From Bosea sp. ANAM02 (GTDB lineage: Bacteria > Pseudomonadota > Alphaproteobacteria > Rhizobiales > Beijerinckiaceae), in the NCBI RefSeq assembly GCF_011764485.1, contig NZ_AP022848.1:62001-126000 (forward strand): DNA of 64,000 bases, read 5' to 3'. The notes below the pieces were generated by a model. The model saw only the letters and a program-made list of their open reading frames with translations. It made no database searches and was not told the origin of the DNA. This document shows, one piece after another, positions 15,485 through 23,326 of the stretch (the first letter of the stretch is position 1; every line of letters starts with the position of its first letter). The position numbers and the translations under genes are program-made.

Positions 15485-15888
15485 TGAAGCGAGGCGACGT
15501 CTATCGCTTCAACTATCTCTGGGGTCACGAGGCCGAAAAGGCGCAGACAGGCAGCAAGAAGATCCGCAGGGTCTGTCTGATGATGCAGGTCGAGAACTGG
15601 CTGTTGCTGTTCCCGATCACGAGCCTGGAACCCCAGCCGGAGGCGGGGGAGGAGAGGCTGTATGTCGAGATTCCAGAAACTGAGAAGCGCCGTGTCGGCC
15701 TGAGCCTGGACAAGCCCAGCTACCTAGTCCTCGACGACTACAACAAGGTCCGCTCCGACGAGCTCTACGACTTCGCGAGCATGACGCCTACGGGCAGCCT
15801 GAGTCCTCGGTTCGTCGGTCACGTCGCCCGGCATCTGCATCAGGCCATCCAGGAGAAGCGTCCTATCCGGGGCTTGATCCGGCGATAG
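15484..15888 (+). CDS. Toxin, PemK/MazF-like
   Basis: 134 residues beginning MKRGDVYRFNYLWG, the start of the MazF/PemK SH3-like barrel. IRRVCLMMQ and LLLFPITSLEP fit its beta-strands 2-3, and a helical C-terminus follows. Members are usually mRNA endoribonucleases. The insertion EAEKAQTGSKKIRR in the S1-S2 loop and the GLSLDKPSYLVLDDYNKVR segment are divergent, so the catalytic assignment is by fold only. It pairs with the overlapping Phd-type antitoxin, a known combination. Confidence 0.72.
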   Translation: MKRGDVYRFNYLWGHEAEKAQTGSKKIRRVCLMMQVENWLLLFPITSLEPQPEAGEERLYVEIPETEKRRVGLSLDKPSYLVLDDYNKVRSDELYDFASMTPTGSLSPRFVGHVARHLHQAIQEKRPIRGLIRR

Positions 15889-16139
15889 GCAGGCGATCAG
15901 TATTCCAGCGCCTCATACTCCGCCGGATTGAACCGATCACATTGCTACACTGCCTCCCATGGCACGAAAGGCCTGTCGGGAAAAACCAGTCGAAGATTGA
16001 ATTTCGGGTCCGTAGCCTTGCTCGATACGGGACGACATTGCCCGGCAGCTGCCAAGCGCGAGCGATCCAATCCGGCTAAGCGACGGAACACCAAGAGGCT
16101 TGAGGCCCCAATCTTTAGCCCGACTCAGCCGCAAACTTG

Positions 16140-16214
16140 ATGAGTCATGCTTCTAAGATAATCGAGTCAATGACTCTTGCTAAAACGCCGGCTCTGAGCG
16201 CAATTCCGAGTCAT
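16140..16214. repeat. Cluster of GAGTCA palindromic motifs
   Basis: The intergenic stretch 15889-16253 holds no convincing gene. It contains ATGAGTCAT (16140-16148), the perfect 13-bp palindrome GAGTCA-a-TGACTC (16164-16176) and a third GAGTCAT at 16208-16214. The function is unknown. The position, between the metal/TA region and ordinary chromosomal genes, could mark an island edge, but no tRNA or integrase is nearby. Confidence 0.45.
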
Positions 16215-16253
16215 CTTTTGCTGAGAAACGACACATGACGTCAAGGGCGGGTA

Positions 16254-17405
16254 TCAGCCGAGCGCCTTCACCATGTTTCGTGCGATGACGATCTGCTGGA
16301 TCTGCGACGTGCCCTCGTAGATCCGGAACAGGCGCGCATCCCGGTAGAAGCGCTCGATGCCGTGATCGGCGACATAGCCGGCGCCGCCATGGATCTGCAC
16401 CGCGCGGTCGACCACTCGGCCGACCATCTCGCTGGCGAAGAGCTTGCAGCAGGCGGCATCGGTCGCGACGTCCTCGCCGCGATCCTTGGCGCGCGCCGTC
16501 TCCAGCACCATGCAGCGTGCCGCATAGGCCTCAGTCCGGCTGTCGGCGAGCATCGCCTGGACGAGCTGGAACTCGGCGATCGGCTGGCCGAACTGCCTGC
16601 GCTCGACGGCATAGCGCAGGCTGTCCTCGATCACGCGCTCGGCCATCGCGACGCAGACCGCCGAGATGTGGAGGCGCCCGCGATCGAGCACCTTCATCGC
16701 CGTCCGGAACCCCTGTCCCTCGCGCCCGCCGAGCAGGGCATCGCCGGGGACGCGGCAATCCGCGAAGATCACATCGCAGGTGTGCGAGCCGCTCTGGCCC
16801 ATCTTCCTGTCGACCGGCCCGAGCGAAAGCCCCGGCGTGCCCGCCTCGACCAGGAAGGCCGAGACGCCTCTTGCGCCGGGCTGCGCCGGATCGGTGCGCG
16901 CGAACACCGTGAACAGCCCGGCATGCGGGGCATTGGTGATGAAGCGCTTGGTGCCGTTGAGGACATAGCCGCCCTCGACCTTTCGCGCCGAGGTCTTCAG
17001 AGAAGCGGCATCGGAGCCCGCCTCCGGCTCGGTCAGCGCAAAGGAGCTGATCAGTTCGCCCGAGGCCAGTCGCGGCAGATAGCGCCGTTTCTGCTCCTCG
17101 GTGCCGTCCATGATCAGCCCCTGCGAGCCGATGCCGTTATTGGTCCCGATCAGCGAGCGGAAGGCCGGCGAGGTCCGGCCGAGCTCGAAGGCAACGCGGA
17201 CCTCCTCCTCCATCGTCAGCCCGAGGCCGCCATACTCCTCCGGGATCGACAGGCCGAACAGGCCCATCTCCGCGATCTCCCGGCGGATCTCGGGCGGAAT
17301 GCGATCCTCCCGCGCGACCTGATGCTCCAGAGGCCGCAGGCGCTCGCGGACGAAGCGCGCCACCGTATCCAGCAGGTCCCGCATGGTCTCGCTATCCAAA
17401 GCCAT
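16254..17405 (-). CDS. Acyl-CoA dehydrogenase
   Basis: 383-residue flavoenzyme introducing a 2,3-double bond into an acyl-CoA, passing electrons to ETF. The family signatures ALTEPEAGSDAASLKTSA and, near the C-terminus, RIYEGTSQIQQIVIARNM are present. The catalytic glutamate is probably the E of YEGTSQ (position as in medium/short-chain enzymes). GGGAG lies 7 nt before the ATG at 17405; a second ATG at 17411 is also in frame. It is divergent from a CaiB-type CoA-transferase, so both may act on one acyl substrate that is activated by CoA transfer and then oxidised. Confidence 0.93.
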   Translation of the reverse strand: MALDSETMRDLLDTVARFVRERLRPLEHQVAREDRIPPEIRREIAEMGLFGLSIPEEYGGLGLTMEEEVRVAFELGRTSPAFRSLIGTNNGIGSQGLIMDGTEEQKRRYLPRLASGELISSFALTEPEAGSDAASLKTSARKVEGGYVLNGTKRFITNAPHAGLFTVFARTDPAQPGARGVSAFLVEAGTPGLSLGPVDRKMGQSGSHTCDVIFADCRVPGDALLGGREGQGFRTAMKVLDRGRLHISAVCVAMAERVIEDSLRYAVERRQFGQPIAEFQLVQAMLADSRTEAYAARCMVLETARAKDRGEDVATDAACCKLFASEMVGRVVDRAVQIHGGAGYVADHGIERFYRDARLFRIYEGTSQIQQIVIARNMVKALG

Positions 17406-17463
17406 CGCCATCTCCCTCGCCTGCCGCCGTCCGGCAGCTCGGACTTTCTTGACAAGGCGGGTT

Positions 17464-17493
17464 ATTTAAATACCATCCAGCCGGTAAGTAAAT
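17464..17493. promoter_or_regulatory. Imperfect inverted repeat in the divergent promoter, candidate TetR operator
   Basis: The left arm ATTTAAATACC (17464-17474) and right arm GGTAAGTAAAT (17483-17493) match at 9 of 11 positions as inverted repeats around an 8-bp spacer. The block is AT-rich and lies between the acyl-CoA dehydrogenase and CoA-transferase starts. The TetR gene at 18720 is the obvious candidate binder. Confidence 0.55.
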
Positions 17494-17517
17494 ATCGAAA
17501 TGCAAGACGGACGAGCG

Positions 17518-18711
17518 ATGGGCGCGGCACTGGAAGGCATCAAGGTCCTCGATCTCACCCGCGTTCTCGCCGGCCCCTGGGCGACGATGACGCTGGGCGA
17601 TCTCGGTGCCGAGATCTGGAAGATCGAGCAGCCCGGCGCGGGCGACGACACGCGGGGCTGGATGCCGCCCTCGGTCGAAGGCATCTCGACCTATTATCTC
17701 GGCGCCAACCGCAACAAGAAGAGCCTCGCCGTCAACATGGGCACGGCAGAAGGTCGCGAGATCATCGTCGAACTCGCCCGCAAGGCCGATGTCCTCGTCG
17801 AGAATTTCCGGCCGGCCTCGCTGCGCAAGTTCAGGCTGACCTATGACGACCTCAAGGCGATCAATCCGCGCCTGATCGTCTGCTCGATCTCCGGCTATGG
17901 CCGCGGCCATGCGCAGGAGGAACGCCCCGGCTACGACTTCATCATCCAGGCCGAATCCGGCTTCATGGCGATCACCGGCGAGCGCGACGGCGAGCCGATG
18001 CGGCTGGGCGTCGCCTTCATCGATCTCGTCACCGGCATGAACGCCGTGCAGGCCGTGCTCGCGGCGCTCTACATGCGCGAGCGCAGCGGCGAGGGGCAAT
18101 GGCTCGATATCGGCCTCAACGACAGCGCCCTGTTCTTCCTGGCGAATATCGCCTCGGGCCATCTCAATACCGGCAGTGAACCCGGCCGCTACGGCAACGC
18201 CCATCCCAGCATCGTGCCCTACCAGATCTTCGCCTGCATCGGCGGGCGGATCGCCATCGCCGTCGGCAATGACGAGCAGTTCCGCCGGTTCTGCCGGGCG
18301 CTTGGCCTGGCCCACCTTTCCGACGATCCGCGCTATGCGACCAACCGCAAGCGCACCGAGCATCGCGAAACCCTGCTGCCCCTGCTCGAACGGCACTTCG
18401 CAAGCCTGAACCTGACGGACGTATTGGGCGATCTGCACGCTGCCGGCGTGCCCGCCGGCGATGTCCGCAGCGTCGGCCAGGCGCTGACGAGCGACATCGC
18501 CGCGTTGCGCCAGAGCGTCGTCTCCGTTCCGGCGCCGACGATCGGCACCTTCCGCTCGGTCCGCAGCCCCTTGCGGATGTCGGCAAGCCCGCAGCGCGAG
18601 CCGACGCCGCCGCCCGCGGTCGGCGAGCATACCGATGCGGTCCTTGCCGAGCATCTCGGTCTCGGGCCCGAGCAGATCGAGCGACTGCGCGCCGCCGGCG
18701 CGATCGGCTGA
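17518..18711 (+). CDS. CaiB/BaiF-type (family III) CoA-transferase
   Basis: 397 residues of the formyl-CoA transferase/carnitine CoA-transferase family. The N-terminus GIKVLDLTRVLAGPWATM and the following LGADIWKIE-like strand are typical, and the catalytic aspartate is expected in RPGYDFIIQAESGFM. RLGVAFIDLVTGMNAVQAV and GQWLDIGLNDSALF are further conserved blocks. An in-frame ATG at 17500 is less likely because it follows the operator arm by 6 nt. The pair with the divergent dehydrogenase suggests a small organic-acid degradation module of unknown substrate. Confidence 0.9.
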   Translation: MGAALEGIKVLDLTRVLAGPWATMTLGDLGAEIWKIEQPGAGDDTRGWMPPSVEGISTYYLGANRNKKSLAVNMGTAEGREIIVELARKADVLVENFRPASLRKFRLTYDDLKAINPRLIVCSISGYGRGHAQEERPGYDFIIQAESGFMAITGERDGEPMRLGVAFIDLVTGMNAVQAVLAALYMRERSGEGQWLDIGLNDSALFFLANIASGHLNTGSEPGRYGNAHPSIVPYQIFACIGGRIAIAVGNDEQFRRFCRALGLAHLSDDPRYATNRKRTEHRETLLPLLERHFASLNLTDVLGDLHAAGVPAGDVRSVGQALTSDIAALRQSVVSVPAPTIGTFRSVRSPLRMSASPQREPTPPPAVGEHTDAVLAEHLGLGPEQIERLRAAGAIG

Positions 18712-18719
18712 GGTCAGCC

Positions 18720-19343
18720 ATGGCAGGGACGAACACCGAAGCGAAACCCAGGCGCCAAGGCCGCCCGCCGACCATCGCGAACGCGCGCGACCGTATCCTC
18801 GACGATGCCGCCCGGCTCTTCGCCCGCGACGGCTATGACGGGTCGTCGCTCGGCGAGCTTGCGGCCGCCGTCGGCGTGACCAAGGCCGCGATCTATCACT
18901 ACTTCCCCAACAAGAAGGAGATCTACGAGGCGATCATCGTGCGCACGCTCGAAGGGCTGCGCCATCACGTCTCGCGGGCGACGGCGCAGGCCTCCGGCCC
19001 GGAAGAGGCGCTGGCCCGCTTCATGACCGCGCATGCCGATTTCTTCGAGGAGCACTATGACGGCTTCCTCACCATGCTCGTCGGCTATGGCGGCATGGAG
19101 AATGTGGTGATGATCGTGGAGGCGCAGAAGCTGCGCGACGAGCACGAACAGGCCCTGCGGCAGATCATCGCCGACGGCGTCGCCACGAGGGCCTTCCGGG
19201 CGGTCGATATCGACGTCGCCAGCCGCGCCGTGCTCTCGCTGCTCAACTGGATGGTGCGCTGGTTCAAGCCGGGGAAGGGCCGCCGCGCGGCTGCTTTCGC
19301 GCAGGATTATTGCGACCTGATGCTCGGCGGCCTGCGCGCTTGA
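18720..19343 (+). CDS. TetR-family transcriptional regulator
   Basis: 207 residues. The helix-turn-helix is at about residues 22-68 (ARDRILDDAARLFARDGYDG, AAAVGVTKAAIYHYFPNKKE). The C-terminal ligand domain resembles the TetR_C group found with fatty-acid and acyl-CoA genes (FMTAHADFFEEHYDGFLTML). It begins 8 nt after the CoA-transferase stop, so it is cotranscribed, and probably represses the divergent promoter, an acyl-CoA thioester being a plausible inducer. Confidence 0.92.
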   Translation: MAGTNTEAKPRRQGRPPTIANARDRILDDAARLFARDGYDGSSLGELAAAVGVTKAAIYHYFPNKKEIYEAIIVRTLEGLRHHVSRATAQASGPEEALARFMTAHADFFEEHYDGFLTMLVGYGGMENVVMIVEAQKLRDEHEQALRQIIADGVATRAFRAVDIDVASRAVLSLLNWMVRWFKPGKGRRAAAFAQDYCDLMLGGLRA

Positions 19344-19355
19344 TTGGCGGCCTTT

Positions 19356-19403
19356 AGAGCATCGGCCCGAAAAGTGGAACGCGGCTTTCGGAAAAGCCGA
19401 TGC
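19356..19403. repeat. Dispersed intergenic repeat, copy 1 (GCATCGGCCCGAAAAGTGG family)
   Basis: A 19-bp core identical to the reverse complement of a copy near 56811-56829. The element folds through its CGGCTTTCGGAAAAGCCG-like part. It lies after the tetR stop, between convergent genes. Confidence 0.7.
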
Positions 19404-19415
19404 AAAATCAAAGGC

Positions 19416-19458
19416 CTAGAGCATCGGACTGAATATGATATTCAGTCCGATGCTCTAG
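19416..19458. terminator. 20-bp perfect inverted repeat between convergent genes
   Basis: CTAGAGCATCGGACTGAATA (19416-19435) and its exact reverse complement (19439-19458) are separated by TGA. This very stable hairpin lies between the tetR and gntR 3' ends. It lacks a T tract, so it may be a bidirectional processing or termination hairpin, or a repeat unit: its AGAGCATCGG start is shared with the adjacent dispersed repeat. Confidence 0.6.
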
Positions 19459-19481
19459 CCGCGTTCGCGGAGCGGCGACGG

Positions 19482-20171
19482 TCATTCGAACAGATCGGGA
19501 AAGCTCGCTTCCGTTCTGGGGAGTGCGCGCAGAATTTCGGTGAGATGGTGGCGCATCGCCGTTTCCGCCCGTCCTGAGTCCCGAGCGTCGATCGCAACCA
19601 TGATGCTGCGATGCTGCTGCACCAGCGGCAGCATCGCATCCGGCCCCGGCAGCGTGAGCTGGCACACCCGGTCCATATGCGCCTTGATGTCCCGGATCGC
19701 CTCCCAGGCGAGGGGCATGCCGACGCCCTCGGTCAGCTCGATATGGAACAGCTCGTCATAGCGCTGGAAGGCGGCGTGGTCGTCGCGCGCGGCCGCCTTG
19801 TCCTGCATGTCGAGGAGATCGCCGATCCGCTGGCGGCTTTGCGCGGCGAAGGACTGGCAAGCCTGCCGGACGATCGCGACCTCGACCGCCTCGCGGACGA
19901 AGCGGGCCTCCATCATCTTGCGGACGGAGAACTTGACCACGACCGTGCCGCGCTGCGGCTGCACGTCGACCAGCCGCGTCCGGGCGAGCGCGATCAGGGC
20001 CTCTCGCACCGGCTGGCGCGAGACCCCGTATTTCAGCGCGATCTCCTGCTCCGACAGCCGCGTGCCCGGTGGCAGTTCGAGTGCGATGATCGCGCGACGC
20101 AGTTCGGCTTCGACGCGCCCGGCCGCCGAAGCGCCCAGTGCGAGGGCGGGTGACGCCAACGAAAGGCTCAA
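19482..20171 (-). CDS. GntR-family (FadR-type) regulator of uronate genes
   Basis: 229 residues from a TTG at 20171 with GGAGG 8 nt upstream; in-frame ATGs at 20225 and 20213 have no ribosome-binding site. The winged helix is at about residues 15-75 (RRAIIALELPPGTRLSEQEI, then YGVSRQPVREALIAL) and an all-helical FCD effector domain with His/Asp metal-ligand positions follows (ELFHIELTEGVG, HRSIMVAID). It is divergent from the TRAP-kduI-kduD-kdgF operon, so it most likely represses that operon and is relieved by a uronate or KDG-like intermediate. Confidence 0.9.
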   Translation of the reverse strand: MSLSLASPALALGASAAGRVEAELRRAIIALELPPGTRLSEQEIALKYGVSRQPVREALIALARTRLVDVQPQRGTVVVKFSVRKMMEARFVREAVEVAIVRQACQSFAAQSRQRIGDLLDMQDKAAARDDHAAFQRYDELFHIELTEGVGMPLAWEAIRDIKAHMDRVCQLTLPGPDAMLPLVQQHRSIMVAIDARDSGRAETAMRHHLTEILRALPRTEASFPDLFE

Positions 20172-20197
20172 GTCGAAAACCTCCACAGCCTGTTGCG

Positions 20198-20222
20198 TAC
20201 CATACCACAACATACTACCATA
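20198..20222. promoter_or_regulatory. Paired TACCATA repeats in the gntR-dctP intergenic region
   Basis: TACCATA occurs at 20198-20204 and 20216-20222, 18 bp apart, inside an AT-rich stretch between divergent gntR and the TRAP operon. It is a candidate GntR operator or promoter element. It overlaps any gntR start upstream of 20171, which supports the TTG start. Confidence 0.5.
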
Positions 20223-20328
20223 CAATCACTGCCGCAACCGCAAGGGGGCTGGCAGCAAGCTTACGTTCGAGGCGCCAGCGAACAAGCCGGGAAACGGCGG
20301 GGCCTTCGAAAACACGGGAGAACGCACC

Positions 20329-21315
20329 ATGACCGCACGCCGCAGTTTCCTCGCCTATACCGCAGCGCTCGCCCTTTCGGCTGCCGCCGCGACCTCAGCC
20401 CCGGCCCAGAGCGTGACGCTGCGCTCGGCCGATATCCACCCGACCGACTACCCGACCGTCGAGGCCGTCCGCCATTTCGGCAAGCTGCTCGAGGAGCGCA
20501 CGCAGGGCCGCGTCAAGATCAACGTCTTCCACTCGGCCCAGCTCGGCCAGGAGAAGGACACGATCGACCAGACCCGTTTCGGCGTCATCGACATCAACCG
20601 CATCAACATGGCGCCGTTCAACAACCTGATCCCGGCGACCAACATTCCGTCCCTGCCCTTCATCTTCCGCTCGGTCGACCACATGCGGAAGACGATGGAC
20701 GGGCCGATCGGCGACAACCTGCTGAAGGAATTCGAGAAGCACGACCTGATCGGCCTCGCCTTCTACGATTCCGGCTCGCGTTCGTTCTACAATTCCAAGC
20801 GTCCGATCAACACGCCCGCCGACATGAAGGGCATGAAGATCCGCGTGCAGCAGTCCGACATGTTCGTCGCGCTGGTCTCGGCGCTCGGCGCCAATGCCAC
20901 CCCGATGCCTTTCGGCGAGGTCTATTCCGCGCTCCAGACCGGCGTCATCGACGGCGCCGAGAACAACTGGCCGTCCTATGAGTCGACCCGCCATTTCGAG
21001 GTTTCCAAGTTCTACTCGGTGACCGAGCATTCGCTCTCGCCGGAAGCGCTGGTGATGTCGAAGAAGAGCTTCGACAAGTTCAACGCCGCCGACCAGGCGA
21101 TCATCAAGGCGGCCGCGAAGGAATCCGTCGCCAAGATGCGCGAGCTCTGGGATGCCCGCGAGAAGGCCTCCGAAGCCAAGGTCAAGGCCGGTGGCGCCCA
21201 GATCAACCAGGTCGACAAGAAGCCCTTCATCGACGCGATGAAGCCGGTCTACGACAAGTTCGTCACCGACCCGAAGCTGAAGGAAATGGTCGCCGCGATC
21301 CAGGCGGTGAACTGA
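20329..21315 (+). CDS. dctP: TRAP transporter substrate-binding protein (DctP family)
   Basis: 328-residue periplasmic receptor with a signal peptide (cleavage about SAPAQS). The DctP core includes LRSADIHPTDYPTVEAVRHF, the ligand-gripping arginine region NTPADMKGMKIRVQQSDMF and VIDGAENNWPSYEST. GGGAGAACGCACC precedes the ATG at 20329. It is the first gene of an operon continuing with dctQ, dctM and uronate isomerase genes, so the ligand is probably a uronate or its unsaturated derivative, as for characterised TRAP receptors of hexuronates. Confidence 0.93.
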   Translation: MTARRSFLAYTAALALSAAAATSAPAQSVTLRSADIHPTDYPTVEAVRHFGKLLEERTQGRVKINVFHSAQLGQEKDTIDQTRFGVIDINRINMAPFNNLIPATNIPSLPFIFRSVDHMRKTMDGPIGDNLLKEFEKHDLIGLAFYDSGSRSFYNSKRPINTPADMKGMKIRVQQSDMFVALVSALGANATPMPFGEVYSALQTGVIDGAENNWPSYESTRHFEVSKFYSVTEHSLSPEALVMSKKSFDKFNAADQAIIKAAAKESVAKMRELWDAREKASEAKVKAGGAQINQVDKKPFIDAMKPVYDKFVTDPKLKEMVAAIQAVN

Positions 21316-21366
21316 GCCTCGCCTAGGCGGGGCGGCTTCCGGGCCGCCCCGATTTCCAAAAGCCCC

Positions 21367-21460
21367 CATCCTGAGGAGCGATCGCAGATTGCGTCCCGAA
21401 GGATGATCCAGAGATCGCCGGACCATCCTTCGAGACGCCGCTTCGCGGCTCCTCAGGATG
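21367..21460. repeat. Nested palindromic repeat, CATCCTGAGGAGC family, copy 1
   Basis: The terminal arms CATCCTGAGGAGC (21367-21379) and GCTCCTCAGGATG (21448-21460) are exact inverted repeats, with an inner CGAAGGATG/CATCCTTCG pair. It lies between dctP and dctQ, where the transcript hairpin may set the receptor-to-membrane-subunit ratio. A second copy is at 42568-42682. Confidence 0.75.
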
Positions 21461-21498
21461 AAGGCTGAGGATGAGAAACCCGCATCCACGGACATCCC

Positions 21499-22032
21499 AT
21501 GCGCGCTTTCACCGCTTTCCTGACACGTATCGACGCCAAGCTCAGCCTGTTCGCGCTCATCGCCGCCGGAGCCGGCCTCGTCCTGATGACGGCGATGGTC
21601 GCCTGGGGCGTGTTCGGCCGCTACGTGCTCAACGACACGCCGATCTGGGTCGAAGCCGGATCGCTCTTCCTGATGTCCTGGTTCATCCTGCTCGGCGCCG
21701 CCGTCGGCGTGCGCGAGAGCGACCATCTCGGCTTCGAGGTCGGGCTGGTGCTGTCGCCGCCACGATTGCGCGCCGTGCTGATCGTCGTCGGCGAGGCCCT
21801 GGTCTGCGCCTTCGGCCTCGCCATGCTCGGCTATGGCTGGCAGCTCGCCGCCGGAACGTGGAGCGACCGGATGCCGATCATCGGCATATCCCGCGGCTGG
21901 GACTACGTCCCGATCGCCGCCGGCGGCGCGCTGATCGCTCTTTTCGCGCTCGAGAAGCTGCTCCTCTTCGTCACCGGCGAGCGGCAGGCGCCGCTCGGCT
22001 TCGTTCATTTCGGTGAGAGCCGGGAGGCCTGA
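21499..22032 (+). CDS. dctQ: TRAP transporter small permease (DctQ)
   Basis: 177 residues with four transmembrane helices. The conserved block GVFGRYVLNDTPIWVEAGSLFLMSWFILLGAA, here broken across helices 1-2, contains the R-Y-V-L-N and W-E motifs of DctQ. It partners the large DctM subunit encoded 3 nt downstream. A nested repeat separates it from dctP. Confidence 0.92.
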   Translation: MRAFTAFLTRIDAKLSLFALIAAGAGLVLMTAMVAWGVFGRYVLNDTPIWVEAGSLFLMSWFILLGAAVGVRESDHLGFEVGLVLSPPRLRAVLIVVGEALVCAFGLAMLGYGWQLAAGTWSDRMPIIGISRGWDYVPIAAGGALIALFALEKLLLFVTGERQAPLGFVHFGESREA

Positions 22033-22035
22033 GCG

Positions 22036-23316
22036 ATGGAACTCTGGATTCTCTTCGGCGTCTTCTCGGTCCTGCTGTTGATCGGCGTGCCCGTCGCCTT
22101 CTGCCTCGGCCTCGCCTCATTCGCGACCGTCGCCTATATGGGGCTGCCGCCGGTCGTCGTCTTCCAGCAGATGAATTCCGGCATGAACGCCTTCGCCATG
22201 ATGGCGATCCCGTTCTTCATCTATGCCGGCGACCTGATGATCCGCGGCGGCATCGCCGAGCGGCTGATCCAGATGGCGGCGAGCCTCGTCGGCCATCTGC
22301 GCGGCGGCCTCGGCCAGGTCAATGTCGTGACCTCGACGCTGTTCGGCGGCATCTCCGGCTCGGCGGTCGCAGATGCCTCCGCCGTCGGCGGCCTGATGAT
22401 CCCGCAGATGAAGAAGCGCGGCTACGATGCCGACTATGCCGTCAACGTCACGGCGAACGCGGCGATCATCGCCCTGATGATCCCGCCCTCCCACAACATG
22501 ATCATCTATTCGCTGGCGGCCGGCGGCAACCTCTCCATCGCCGACCTGTTCACCGCGGGCATCGTGCCCGGGCTGATGCTGTGCCTGGCCCTGATGGTCG
22601 CGGCCTGGGCCGTCGCGGCGCGACGCGGCTATCCGCGCGAGGCCTTTCCGGGCTTCGCCGCGGTGGGCCGCCATGTCGTGCTGGCGCTGCCCGGCATCCT
22701 GCTGATCGCCATCATCTTCGGCGGCGTGCGCTCGGGCGTCTTCACGGCGACGGAATCCTCCTGCGTCGCGGTGGTCTACGCCCTGCTCGTCACCGTCTTC
22801 GTCTATCGCCAGCTCACCTGGACGGCCTTCGTCGAGGCGACCCTGGGCGCGGTGCGCACCACGGCGATGGTGCTGCTGGTGATCGGCACGGCCGGCGCCT
22901 TCGGCTGGCTGATGGCCTTTCTGCAGGTGCCGCAGGCGACGATCGCCGCGATGAAGGCGGTTTCCGACAATCCCATCGTCATCCTGCTGATGATCAACCT
23001 GATCCTGCTGGTGCTCGGCACCTTCATGGACATGGCGCCGATGATCATCATCTGCACGCCGATCTTCCTGCCGGTGGTCAAGGCCTTCGGCGTCGATCCC
23101 GTGCATTTCGGCGTGATCCTGATCCTCAACGCCGGCATCGGCCTCAACACCCCGCCGGTCGGCTCGGTGCAGTTCGTCGCCTGCGCCATCGGCCGCATCT
23201 CCATCGGCGAGTCCATGCGCACGATCTGGCCGTTCTACGGCGCCAGCGTCGCCGTGCTCCTGCTCGTCACCTATCTGCCCGGCCTGTCGCTCTGGCTGCC
23301 GCGCCTGTTCCACTGA
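22036..23316 (+). CDS. dctM: TRAP transporter large permease (DctM)
   Basis: 426 residues, about twelve membrane segments, IT-superfamily sodium-driven permease. Conserved features are IPFFIYAGDLMIRGGIAERL, GGISGSAVADASAVGG and the repeat near GIGLNTPPVGSVQFV. It takes substrate from the DctP receptor. Directly followed after 10 nt by kduI, tying transport to uronate breakdown. Confidence 0.95.
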   Translation: MELWILFGVFSVLLLIGVPVAFCLGLASFATVAYMGLPPVVVFQQMNSGMNAFAMMAIPFFIYAGDLMIRGGIAERLIQMAASLVGHLRGGLGQVNVVTSTLFGGISGSAVADASAVGGLMIPQMKKRGYDADYAVNVTANAAIIALMIPPSHNMIIYSLAAGGNLSIADLFTAGIVPGLMLCLALMVAAWAVAARRGYPREAFPGFAAVGRHVVLALPGILLIAIIFGGVRSGVFTATESSCVAVVYALLVTVFVYRQLTWTAFVEATLGAVRTTAMVLLVIGTAGAFGWLMAFLQVPQATIAAMKAVSDNPIVILLMINLILLVLGTFMDMAPMIIICTPIFLPVVKAFGVDPVHFGVILILNAGIGLNTPPVGSVQFVACAIGRISIGESMRTIWPFYGASVAVLLLVTYLPGLSLWLPRLFH

Positions 23317-23326
23317 AGGACCGATC

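Noticed and set aside
15928..16140. 70-codon plus-strand frame after the toxin gene
   Set aside because: No ribosome-binding site, no homology pattern, and composition that looks like non-coding DNA.
20395..22008. 537-codon minus-strand frame over dctP and dctQ
   Set aside because: Shadow of the TRAP genes; composition is typical of antisense high-GC frames and no motif is seen.
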